From Bacteroides oleiciplenus YIT 12058 (GTDB lineage Bacteria > Bacteroidota > Bacteroidia > Bacteroidales > Bacteroidaceae), in contig NZ_JH992944.1 in assembly GCF_000315485.1 (NCBI RefSeq), forward strand, positions 446,703 through 510,702: a stretch of DNA of 64,000 bases, in the 5' to 3' direction. The notes beneath the pieces were generated by a model, which had not been told where the DNA came from, did not search any database, and saw only the letters and a list, made by a program, of their open reading frames with translations. Every line of letters starts with the position of its first letter. Position 1 is the stretch's first letter. Of this stretch, positions 52,685-60,786 are shown one piece after another. The position numbers and the translations under genes are program-made.

Positions 52685-53101
52685 ATGTTAACACTCAGAA
52701 CCAAACTCGCCCTGGCAGTACTACACGACATCCAATATAAGGATTATCAGTTGAGCACTTCCTTCAATTATTCCCCTTCCGAAATAGCCTATCTGTTGCA
52801 GGCTCTCTCAAAAGGACATATGATTACGCTGACGGAGAACCAACCGGACAACCTGCCCGAATCTTACCGCCTTGCCTGCGAATATCATAAAATCAACCTC
52901 CTCTCCATTCTTGAAGCATTGGGCGAAGGTATCTACTTCAACCGTCCCAGCGATGAGGATTTTTATTCCTGCTACGGGACAACAGCCCGTAAACTGGGTA
53001 TCATCAACCAAATGACACGTATCTATCTGATGGAGATTTCCATAGCCGAACTTCCCGTCAGTGAATGCCTGATCGGCAATCATGCCATAACAATGCCGTA
53101 A
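52685..53101 (+). CDS. Rrf2-like winged-helix regulator
   Basis: A 138-residue protein beginning L-T-L-R-T-K-L-A-L-A-V-L-H-D-I, with a second helix pair (Y-S-P-S-E-I-A-Y-L-L-Q-A-L-S) and E-S-Y-R-L-A-C-E-Y-H-K-I-N-L-L-S-I-L-E-A-L. This order fits the winged-helix fold of Rrf2 regulators, but the cysteine triad of Fe-S-binding members is not present. First gene behind the invertible segment and 37 bp ahead of the DUF3575 gene, so probably co-transcribed with and controlling the fimbrial operon. Confidence 0.55.
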   Translation: MLTLRTKLALAVLHDIQYKDYQLSTSFNYSPSEIAYLLQALSKGHMITLTENQPDNLPESYRLACEYHKINLLSILEALGEGIYFNRPSDEDFYSCYGTTARKLGIINQMTRIYLMEISIAELPVSECLIGNHAITMP

Positions 53102-53138
53102 CCCGCATCCGACACGCCAATATAAATCCGAATTACCC

Positions 53139-53696
53139 ATGAAACGACTTTATCTGCTGATTCTGTTACTCTGTACGGTGAGTACCGCTGTCTTTGCCCA
53201 ACGTGTGGCATTGCGCACCGACTTGCTGTTATGGGGAACCACCACTCCGAATGCAGGAGTGGAAATCAGCATCAACCGTCATTTCACAATGGTACTGAAC
53301 GGTGCTTACAATGCATGGAAATTCGGTAATGATATGAAACTGAACCTTTATCTGGTGCAACCGGAGTTGCGTTATTGGCCCTGCCGCAAATTCGAGGGGC
53401 ATTTCTTCGGCGTGCACGGACATTACGCTTATTATAATGTGGGGCAGATTCCCTTTTTTTCGGGCATGGAAGACATCATTTACCGGGGCGACCTGTATGG
53501 CGGGGGCATCACCTACGGTTATCACTGGGTACTGGGCGACCGCTTCTCCGTGGAGGCCGTGATAGGTGGCGGCTACGCCCGCATGGAATATGACAAATAC
53601 CGGTGCGCAGGCTGCGGCGAGCGCATGGGACATTATAAAAGGAATTATTTCGGGCCTACACGGGCCGGTGTGTCACTCATTTATTTCATACGATGA
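53139..53696 (+). CDS. DUF3575-family fimbrial accessory protein
   Basis: A 185-residue exported protein. Signal peptide ~1-20 (T-V-S-T-A-V-F-A). The mature part is a small outer-membrane-like beta structure with R-T-D-L-L-L-W-G-T-T-T-P-N-A-G, L-N-L-Y-L-V-Q-P-E-L-R-Y-W-P and the final strand R-A-G-V-S-L-I-Y-F. DUF3575 genes commonly open fimbrial operons in Bacteroides. It overlaps the next gene by 4 bp (ATGA). Confidence 0.85.
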   Translation: MKRLYLLILLLCTVSTAVFAQRVALRTDLLLWGTTTPNAGVEISINRHFTMVLNGAYNAWKFGNDMKLNLYLVQPELRYWPCRKFEGHFFGVHGHYAYYNVGQIPFFSGMEDIIYRGDLYGGGITYGYHWVLGDRFSVEAVIGGGYARMEYDKYRCAGCGERMGHYKRNYFGPTRAGVSLIYFIR

Positions 53697-54634
53697 AAGT
53701 TATGGTAATTCTCTGCTGCATACTCTGGTTCTGCACCTCCTGCACGTTCGATTTTGACGAGCCGCAGGTGTGTCCCTACAATGTACGGCTGAATTACCGC
53801 TATGCCGGAAGACCCGATGCCGGACAGCTCGCCATGTATGTGGACAATATCCAACAGTTCCTTTTCGATGCGGACGGGGTGCTGGTGGATACTTGGACAT
53901 TGCAGGGCGACAGTCTGGAATACTGGCAGGGAGAATTACCTCCCGGACACTACACCCTCGTGGCATGGGGAAACCAAAGATATGAAAGTGACATACTACC
54001 CCCGCCGCAACCCGGTGTGACAAAAATCCGTGAACTGGTAATGACCTCGGCCACGAGAACACCCGCAGGAGGATACCGGACCAATACCGAACGGCTCTAT
54101 TACGGATATGGCACATTCGAAGTTCCCGCCACAGGGGTTTCAGTGAACAGGATCGTATACCTGACACACTGCCACGCCGTGCTCCGGATAACCGTACATT
54201 GGGAAGACGGTTACTATCCTGCGGAAGGAACGGGCGGATATACGCTCCGTATGCGGGGCGTGCCTTGCGAATACGGTTTTCCGGCAGGTTACGACATACC
54301 GCTGGCCATGGGCGACGGGGCTTTCACATTCCCTTCCATAGGTAGCCCGGTGACGTGGCACCAGACCCGGGCGGCAATGAACTACAATGACGAACTGACG
54401 GGGGAATTGGTGACGTACCGCCTAACATCGGGATCACACCCGTTGCTAAGTATCTACCGGGGCGATGAAAGGATTATGAAGGAGATAGACCTGCAACTAT
54501 TCTTTCGCAAGCTACCTGTCAGTCTGGATGAGAACACGGAACAGGAATTCGACCTGTTGGTAACCATAGGGCGGACGATTGTGGTAACGCAAATGAATGC
54601 GTCGGACTGGACGGAAGGAGGAGGACTCGGATAA
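53693..54634 (+). CDS. FimB/Mfa2-family fimbrial anchor subunit
   Basis: A 313-residue lipoprotein, lipobox F-C-T-S-C (Cys17). Beta-rich body with N-V-R-L-N-Y-R-Y at the start. P-G-H-Y-T-L-V-A-W-G-N follows, and the C-terminal T-E-Q-E-F-D-L-L-V-T-I ... N-A-S-D-W is typical of FimB/Mfa2 proteins, which anchor the fimbrial shaft in the outer membrane and limit its length. Four-base overlap with the DUF3575 gene. Confidence 0.85.
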   Translation: MKVMVILCCILWFCTSCTFDFDEPQVCPYNVRLNYRYAGRPDAGQLAMYVDNIQQFLFDADGVLVDTWTLQGDSLEYWQGELPPGHYTLVAWGNQRYESDILPPPQPGVTKIRELVMTSATRTPAGGYRTNTERLYYGYGTFEVPATGVSVNRIVYLTHCHAVLRITVHWEDGYYPAEGTGGYTLRMRGVPCEYGFPAGYDIPLAMGDGAFTFPSIGSPVTWHQTRAAMNYNDELTGELVTYRLTSGSHPLLSIYRGDERIMKEIDLQLFFRKLPVSLDENTEQEFDLLVTIGRTIVVTQMNASDWTEGGGLG

Positions 54635-54655
54635 ATTGAAAGTTGAAAATTAAAA

Positions 54656-56254
54656 ATGAGGCATATAAAGAAAATATTAGGAGGCTTGGTTGGGGTACTG
54701 CTGGCGGCGGAAGCATGGGCGGGCGGAACTCCGGTACTCAGTTCGCATGTCTTTACGCAAGGGGACAGTCTTCATATAGAACTGCTGTTGAATCTGGACG
54801 ATACAAAAGCAGGGAATGCGGAGGCTTACCACTTTACGCCCGTGCTGCGCAGTGCGGGACGCTTGCAGGAACTTCCGGCAGTGGTGGTGAGCGGGCGTCG
54901 TCGTGCCCGTGCCGATCACAGACAGCAGGTGCTCCAACCCACACCCGGTTATATTCCTCCTTACCACACGCTTTATGCCCGAAACCGGAAAGACAGTATC
55001 AACTATCATGTGTCCGTCGCTTACAGTCCGTGGATGGAACATGCCTCGCTGGTGCTGATGCGTGAGCAACGGGACTGTTGCCGGATGAAGATTCTCGGAG
55101 TGGAGCCGCTGATGGCAGACCTTGATTTGGCAAGCCCTTTCCGGGTGCCGCAGGGGCAGATAATGATTTCACAGGGGCAGGCAGCGGGTTCGCAAGGACA
55201 AGTAGCGATTCCGCAGGCGGTTGTGGAAAGGCAGGAAACGGGTGCTACCGACCGACGGGAAACAAAGGGCCGTGCAGACTGCATGCCCTGTGCTGAATGT
55301 ACGGCTATGGTGACTTACCTTACTCCCGAGGTGGAAACACAAAAACACCGTTCGGAAAGTGCCACCTTATATATAGACTACCCAACAGGAGTGTATGATG
55401 TCCGCCGGGAGTTCCACAACAACCATTCTGAACTAGAGAAACTGGACAGCCTGATGCGTCCGCTCATCAAAGGGAATCTGGCAAGCATCTCTGATATTTC
55501 CATTTGCGGCTACGCTTCGCCTGACGGAACATACAAAGACAATGAAATACTTGCTTCCAACCGCGCCCGCTGTTTCAAGGAATATATGTGCGCAACGTAT
55601 GCGCCGGGACACAACCTTTATAAAGTATCTTCCATACCCGAAGATTGGGACGGGCTGGTGGAATTGCTGAAACAGCATCCCATGAAACATGGTGAAGAGG
55701 TATTGACTCTTATTTCACGGACAGGCATTTTCGAAGGACGCGAAAAACAGTTGATGGATATGTATGGAGGAAATATATATAGGGAACTTTTGAAAGACTA
55801 TTTCCCGCAATTAAGGCGCATACGGGTTACGGTGGGTTATGAAGCCCGCGCTTTCAATATCGAAGAGGCGGCAAGCCTGATATACACACATCCCCGCCTG
55901 CTGTCATTGCAGGAGATGTACCGGGTAGCCGCTTTCTACCGCCCCGGCACGGAGCAATACCGTGAAGTTTATGAGATAGCCGCTTATCACTTCCCGGACG
56001 ATGCATTGGCAAACATCAATGCCGCTTCGGCGGTAATCATGGCAGGCGACCCGATAAGTGCCCGGCAATATCTGGATAAGGTAGCGGACGATCCGCGTGC
56101 ATGGAATGACTTCGGTGTGCTGGCTTATCTGGAAGGTGACCGGAAGAAAGCGGAAGAATGGTTCCGCAAGGCACTGGGCATAGAGCCGGAAAAGGCGAGG
56201 AAGAACCTGAAGAAAATGAGGAATGAGGAATTAAGGATAAAGTATAAAGTATGA
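54656..56254 (+). CDS. DUF3868/OmpA-like fimbrial accessory protein
   Basis: A 532-residue exported protein. Signal peptide ~1-22. DUF3868-like beta domain ~25-155. A Gln/Gly-rich linker with short repeats (S-Q-G-Q-A-A / S-Q-G-Q-V-A) follows at ~165-190. An OmpA-like peptidoglycan-binding region comes next with C-G-Y-A-S-P-D-G and L-A-S-N-R-A-R. The C-terminal tail is TPR-like (D-D-P-R-A-W-N-D-F-G-V-L-A-Y-L-E-G-D). Proteins of this layout sit between the anchor and the shaft genes in Bacteroides fimbrial operons and probably hold the assembly to the cell wall. Confidence 0.8.
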   Translation: MRHIKKILGGLVGVLLAAEAWAGGTPVLSSHVFTQGDSLHIELLLNLDDTKAGNAEAYHFTPVLRSAGRLQELPAVVVSGRRRARADHRQQVLQPTPGYIPPYHTLYARNRKDSINYHVSVAYSPWMEHASLVLMREQRDCCRMKILGVEPLMADLDLASPFRVPQGQIMISQGQAAGSQGQVAIPQAVVERQETGATDRRETKGRADCMPCAECTAMVTYLTPEVETQKHRSESATLYIDYPTGVYDVRREFHNNHSELEKLDSLMRPLIKGNLASISDISICGYASPDGTYKDNEILASNRARCFKEYMCATYAPGHNLYKVSSIPEDWDGLVELLKQHPMKHGEEVLTLISRTGIFEGREKQLMDMYGGNIYRELLKDYFPQLRRIRVTVGYEARAFNIEEAASLIYTHPRLLSLQEMYRVAAFYRPGTEQYREVYEIAAYHFPDDALANINAASAVIMAGDPISARQYLDKVADDPRAWNDFGVLAYLEGDRKKAEEWFRKALGIEPEKARKNLKKMRNEELRIKYKV

Positions 56255-56323
56255 AGTCTGAAGGATAAAATATAAAAGATAAGTAATGAAAATAAATAGT
56301 AACTACATAAAACACTACAAGTT

Positions 56324-59300
56324 ATGAAAAGATTAGCTAAATTCTTGCTACGCCTCTCATTGGCGGTGCTACCATGCCTGACGGCAGCTTGCACCTCGGA
56401 GGTGGAAACAGTAGGCGAAACTCCCGGAACACCGGAGAATCCACAGGCCAATGACCCCAATCGCCGTTCGGTGGTAATCTCTTTGCAAAACAAGTTGATT
56501 CTGGTGAGCGGTACACCGGAAAACCGTACCACCATGACCCGTGACGGCATAGCCGAAGACGATGAAAACCGTATTGAAAGTTTTGATATTTACGCTTTCG
56601 GCAGTGATAAAGAAGAAGGGCCTTACACTTTTCAGGAACGCTTTGCCTACCGTGCGGAAGCCGGTAACCTGCCCGCAGGCACTTCTCCGCTCGACCTGAA
56701 ATCAGATGAAGCAGCCGGAAAAGTGAATGTGGTGTTCTATCCCCGCAAGGGCCTGTTCACCAAGTTTTATTGTGTAGCCAACCAAACGAAAATGAATGAT
56801 ACGACAGGTCATGAGTACATCGACTATATACCGTTGCAACAGAGTTCTCAACAGGCAAGCACGCCGGGCGATGCAGTAACGACACCCGGCATTCCCACCG
56901 AGAATGACTTTATCAAACTGAATACCCCGTTATTGGAACCCACCGGTTTCAATAACGATATCCTACTTGCCCCACTGCCCATGTCCGGTGCCAACGGGCA
57001 ACCTGTTGACTTGCGAGAATACAGCATGGGGAGTTATGTGCGGCTGAATATTTCGCTCACCCGTGCCGTGGCGCGATTTGACGTGGTGAATGATGCCGTA
57101 AAGTCTCATTTTACTATTACCGATATCAGTATGGGCAACGGACGACAAGGCGTAACACTGTTTCCCATTCGGGCTATAGGCGACGTTCCCGCCACACCCG
57201 GACAGTTGATTACATATCCCTACCGTCCTTTTGACGGGCTGAACGCCAACGCAGGAACTACTACCAAAGCTTTCTATTGCTACCCATGCAAAGCAATGGA
57301 TGACGGATTCCTGATATTGAAAGGACTGTATGCGGTGAATCTGACAGACGAGAAGAAAGAGGTTTCTTATCGCATCCCCTTCGAACGGGTAAGTGACGGT
57401 AACGGCACACGTATTGAAATTAATCATAACCATCGCTACACAGTACAAATCACAGAGGCTGATCCTTTTGAACTGACAGCCAATATCCGTCTGGTGGACT
57501 GGGAAACGGGCGATTATATTGACGATTATGAACCAGATAACGGGCTGGATGCCATCACCGTATCCGAACTGTTGCCTGACGGTGAAACCACCTATGATGT
57601 CAACACCAATATTGTCACACTGGCACTTAAGGTAGGCAGTGGTTTCAATATATCCACTGGTTCCAATGCCGGGGTAGAGGCAAAACTAAGCTATTACGGC
57701 GGAACTACGGAAACCGAATGGCTGGAATTGGAAGAAATACCCGTCACGGTTACACGTGCAGGCGGCACACAGCAAGTAAAATACAAAGTATCTTTCAAAG
57801 AGGACTACATGGGCGACAGCTATCCCCGCGGCATCCTTCGCCTGATAGACAAAGCGGGAAGCGATGAAGAAGTGATATTGATAGATACCACCTTTGGCGT
57901 ACCTACCGTAGAAACCACAGCCGGTACAATGAACCCGGATGGAATAAACAACTGGGATGCGGCAGTAAATACACTCTATCTGGTACAGGCAACCGGTACT
58001 AACGTCTCTACAGGTGCGATAACCGTCAAATCCATAGGTGGCAGCAAGATAGAACTTCCCGCCGGTTCGGGCATCACCGTCAGTCCGGCTTCAAGTACAA
58101 ACACCACACAGGAATACACTTTCAAGTGGGCAAGTACGGATGCCACCGACCTGACGGAGAAAGAATTGGCCATCGCTCTGAAAAACTACTCGGATGAAAC
58201 AAAAATCGGGAATGTCAAAGTGAAATTGCTGCCCAACCGAATCAGTAACTTACAGTTAACAAATGCAGGGACAGGTATCAGCCTTTCGGATATAACGGCT
58301 ACTACTGCCACGCTTACCATGCCTATCATCAAGGACAGGCAATTCACCATCACGATGGATAGTTATGACAAAGCCACCGTCAGTAAATGTCCGGCATGGT
58401 TGGAAAACATCACACCGCCGACCACACGTAGTACCCCAGAGAGTAAAACCACAAGTTTTACCTTCAAACTGATAGAGAATGCAGCGAATTTCGATGATAC
58501 GCAAATCGTGTTTACTAATGCTGGAGGCATAGGTATGACGGTGAATATAGCACAGGTATTCCAAACACCTACAGTTACACTCGTTGGCAATCCATTACCA
58601 ACAGCCAATACTTACAGTGGGACCAGAATGACTGCCAAACAAGTAAAGAGTGGGGCTACTTCCACGTATCAGATAAAGGTGTATTCGCTGGGAGGGAATG
58701 ACTTTTACAGTGCTAACAGCAACTTCATATACAGTTTGGCAAGTACTGAAAGCAACTCCACTAAAATTTACCGGGTAGGAATCAGGGCAAACACTTACAG
58801 TGCTAACGGAACATTCAACTTCGACATCCGGAATCTTAGAGACGCAAACAAGAAAATTACCCATACCATAGAATATGTGTCTTCACGCCCCACTATGCGC
58901 AACAATAGTCCTTCAAATTGTATAGAATATAATGTATCCGGCGATGCATCTGCCAATTTTTATGTAAGGAATGACATTAGTGACTTGTATGGAAAGACTT
59001 CACTTTCTTTCTCCATCAATTCTCCGGGTGGATTGAAGACACCTTCTTATTTCAGTGGTAATTTTACGATAACCAATACACATGCTTGGAGCATCTCCGA
59101 GCCGTGGGATACATTTCAACTGGCTACTTCCGGAAGAATTAACATGAGCGGCGGAAATGCTGGAAACGTATCAATAGGTAGTTACACTTTCGAATCAAAA
59201 GCATCCGCTTATTTTCAAAATCTAACCATAGCGTTCTATAATAGATTGCCTATTGGATACGGAGTGTGGGCAACCAAGATAAATGGAGTGTATTGCGCAA

Positions 59301-59647
59301 GAGCAGCAACATATATATACTATGAATCTGCCGTTGAAGAGATTGCTAAAATGGGAAATGGTTGGTCAATGCCTGGTTGGCCAAATATACAAGGACTCTT
59401 TGGGATTGGCGACTGGTCAGAGAATAGGTCAACAACCAAAACCTATATGTCCTATTTTTCCAGTGCTTTCAGTAAAGGTAAATGTTATACTTCAGATTAT
59501 TCATATACTTCAGATAATTCAAAAATACTGAGATGCGGTATAGAAATCAGTAACATAAATACGGGAAACAACACCGCCACATATAAGTGGGTATTAATGG
59601 ATATATACGCGGAAGGTGACTATTACGCGGTTGCTATCCATTATTAA
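56324..59647 (+). CDS. Large fimbrillin-family lipoprotein (possible tip adhesin)
   Basis: A 1107-residue lipoprotein, lipobox L-T-A-A-C (Cys23). Residues ~30-390 match the fimbrillin/Mfa-like N-terminal domain: E-S-F-D-I-Y-A-F-G, F-Y-C-V-A-N-Q, S-R/A-R-F-D-V-V-N-D and G-N-G-R-Q-G-V. Several Ig-like or beta-sandwich repeats follow (~400-870), then a compact C-terminal domain (~880-1107) with T-Y-K-W-V-L-M-D near the end, resembling the ligand or DUF4906-type ends of tip proteins. Roughly twice the size of shaft subunits. The codon-level GC is lower in the last third, hinting at a swapped tip domain. Confidence 0.82.
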   Translation: MKRLAKFLLRLSLAVLPCLTAACTSEVETVGETPGTPENPQANDPNRRSVVISLQNKLILVSGTPENRTTMTRDGIAEDDENRIESFDIYAFGSDKEEGPYTFQERFAYRAEAGNLPAGTSPLDLKSDEAAGKVNVVFYPRKGLFTKFYCVANQTKMNDTTGHEYIDYIPLQQSSQQASTPGDAVTTPGIPTENDFIKLNTPLLEPTGFNNDILLAPLPMSGANGQPVDLREYSMGSYVRLNISLTRAVARFDVVNDAVKSHFTITDISMGNGRQGVTLFPIRAIGDVPATPGQLITYPYRPFDGLNANAGTTTKAFYCYPCKAMDDGFLILKGLYAVNLTDEKKEVSYRIPFERVSDGNGTRIEINHNHRYTVQITEADPFELTANIRLVDWETGDYIDDYEPDNGLDAITVSELLPDGETTYDVNTNIVTLALKVGSGFNISTGSNAGVEAKLSYYGGTTETEWLELEEIPVTVTRAGGTQQVKYKVSFKEDYMGDSYPRGILRLIDKAGSDEEVILIDTTFGVPTVETTAGTMNPDGINNWDAAVNTLYLVQATGTNVSTGAITVKSIGGSKIELPAGSGITVSPASSTNTTQEYTFKWASTDATDLTEKELAIALKNYSDETKIGNVKVKLLPNRISNLQLTNAGTGISLSDITATTATLTMPIIKDRQFTITMDSYDKATVSKCPAWLENITPPTTRSTPESKTTSFTFKLIENAANFDDTQIVFTNAGGIGMTVNIAQVFQTPTVTLVGNPLPTANTYSGTRMTAKQVKSGATSTYQIKVYSLGGNDFYSANSNFIYSLASTESNSTKIYRVGIRANTYSANGTFNFDIRNLRDANKKITHTIEYVSSRPTMRNNSPSNCIEYNVSGDASANFYVRNDISDLYGKTSLSFSINSPGGLKTPSYFSGNFTITNTHAWSISEPWDTFQLATSGRINMSGGNAGNVSIGSYTFESKASAYFQNLTIAFYNRLPIGYGVWATKINGVYCARAATYIYYESAVEEIAKMGNGWSMPGWPNIQGLFGIGDWSENRSTTKTYMSYFSSAFSKGKCYTSDYSYTSDNSKILRCGIEISNINTGNNTATYKWVLMDIYAEGDYYAVAIHY

Positions 59648-59840
59648 ATGGCTTTGTCCCGTTCGTTCGTCCCGGCGGATTTGCAATTCGTACTTTGACA
59701 TGTTGGAATGATTTTTTTTGTGAAATACCCTCCCCGCTTTTCTCCAAGAAATTCATTCCCTCATGCCCTAATTACCCAATTTATTAACCCGGCAGAACTA
59801 CGGTTTTACCGACATTACTAATTATAAAAACATAGAGATT

Positions 59841-60638
59841 ATGGCAAACGAAATCAAGTATCAAATCAACGGCCAGTTGGCGGACAACACCGTGACCGTG
59901 GACAACAAGGAGGATGTAATCCTCGTCCCCGTCTCCATCGGTAACGCCGATGAAAACCGCATCATTGCCGAACTGAAAGCCGAAGACTCCGGTCTGCGTG
60001 AGGAAACCATCCGTCACGTCTTCGACCTGCAGAAGCGTGTCATCAAGCGGTTGCTGATGACCGGAGTGAGTGTGAACACAGGGCTATATTACGCTTCTGT
60101 CAGCTTCCGGGGCATCATAGAGAACTCCACCTGGAACCCGGCAAAGAATTCCATCGTGGTGAACTTCAACGTAGGCGCCGACCTGCGGGAAGCCATCAAG
60201 CAAACCACGGTGGGCATCATCGGCGAGAAAGGCAGCGCCATGTACATCGGCAGTGTGCAGGACACTTCCACCCGCGCACTGGATGCCTCAGCCACCGCCG
60301 GACGTGCTTTCACCCTCACTGGCAGCAAGCTGAAAGTGGTGGGAACAGCCCCGTCGGTAGGTATCCTCCTGACGAGCAGTAAGGGTACGGAAACCAAAGT
60401 TACCGAAGACCTCTGGGTGACCAACGATCCCTCGAAACTGACATTCATCATCCCCGCCGATCTGGCCGACGGAACGTATGAACTGCAAGTAACCACACAG
60501 TTCAGCGGCAACAGCAAGACGCTGCTGAAAACCCCGCGCAGTGTAATGAAAACCATCTATATCGGCACGGCACCCTCTGGGGGAGGCAGTGGCAGCGGTA
60601 GCGGAGAGGGTGGCTTGGAAGAGGACCCGTTAGGATAG
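59841..60638 (+). CDS. DUF4469-like protein with HU-like N-terminus
   Basis: A 265-residue protein without a signal peptide, in the middle of an operon of exported proteins. N-terminal ~1-110 resembles the HU-like domain of DUF4469 proteins (I-R-H-V-F-D-L-Q-K-R-V-I-K). It is followed by an Ig/IPT-like domain ~140-240 (V-V-G-T-A-P-S-V-G-I, P-A-D-L-A-D-G-T-Y-E-L-Q-V) and a Gly-Ser-rich acidic tail. It begins after a 193-bp gap containing no other gene. Role in fimbriae unclear: it may bind DNA or nucleoid, or use a non-canonical export route. Confidence 0.7.
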   Translation: MANEIKYQINGQLADNTVTVDNKEDVILVPVSIGNADENRIIAELKAEDSGLREETIRHVFDLQKRVIKRLLMTGVSVNTGLYYASVSFRGIIENSTWNPAKNSIVVNFNVGADLREAIKQTTVGIIGEKGSAMYIGSVQDTSTRALDASATAGRAFTLTGSKLKVVGTAPSVGILLTSSKGTETKVTEDLWVTNDPSKLTFIIPADLADGTYELQVTTQFSGNSKTLLKTPRSVMKTIYIGTAPSGGGSGSGSGEGGLEEDPLG

Positions 60639-60655
60639 GATAGACAATGGTAATC

Positions 60656-60724
60656 GGCCTGTTGCAACTGACACTTACGGTCTGTTGCGACCGACGTTTA
60701 CGGTCTGTTGTGACACCCGCAATA
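60656..60724 (+). repeat. Three 23-bp direct repeats
   Basis: GGCCTGTTGCAACTGACACT-, GGTCTGTTGCGACCGACGTT- and GGTCTGTTGTGACACCCGCA-type units at 60656-60678, 60679-60701 and 60702-60724. The third is the most diverged. Located between the DUF4469-like and the next fimbrillin gene. Confidence 0.6.
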
Positions 60725-60786
60725 GTGCGGCCTGCCGAATACCCTTAAAAATAAGATTATTAACTTTCAAATAAAAGTATAGACAA

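Noticed and set aside
52498..52740. 80-codon + strand frame crossing the right repeat of the fimbrial switch
   Set aside because: It overlaps the regulator gene out of frame and its start lies inside the invertible segment; product has no features.
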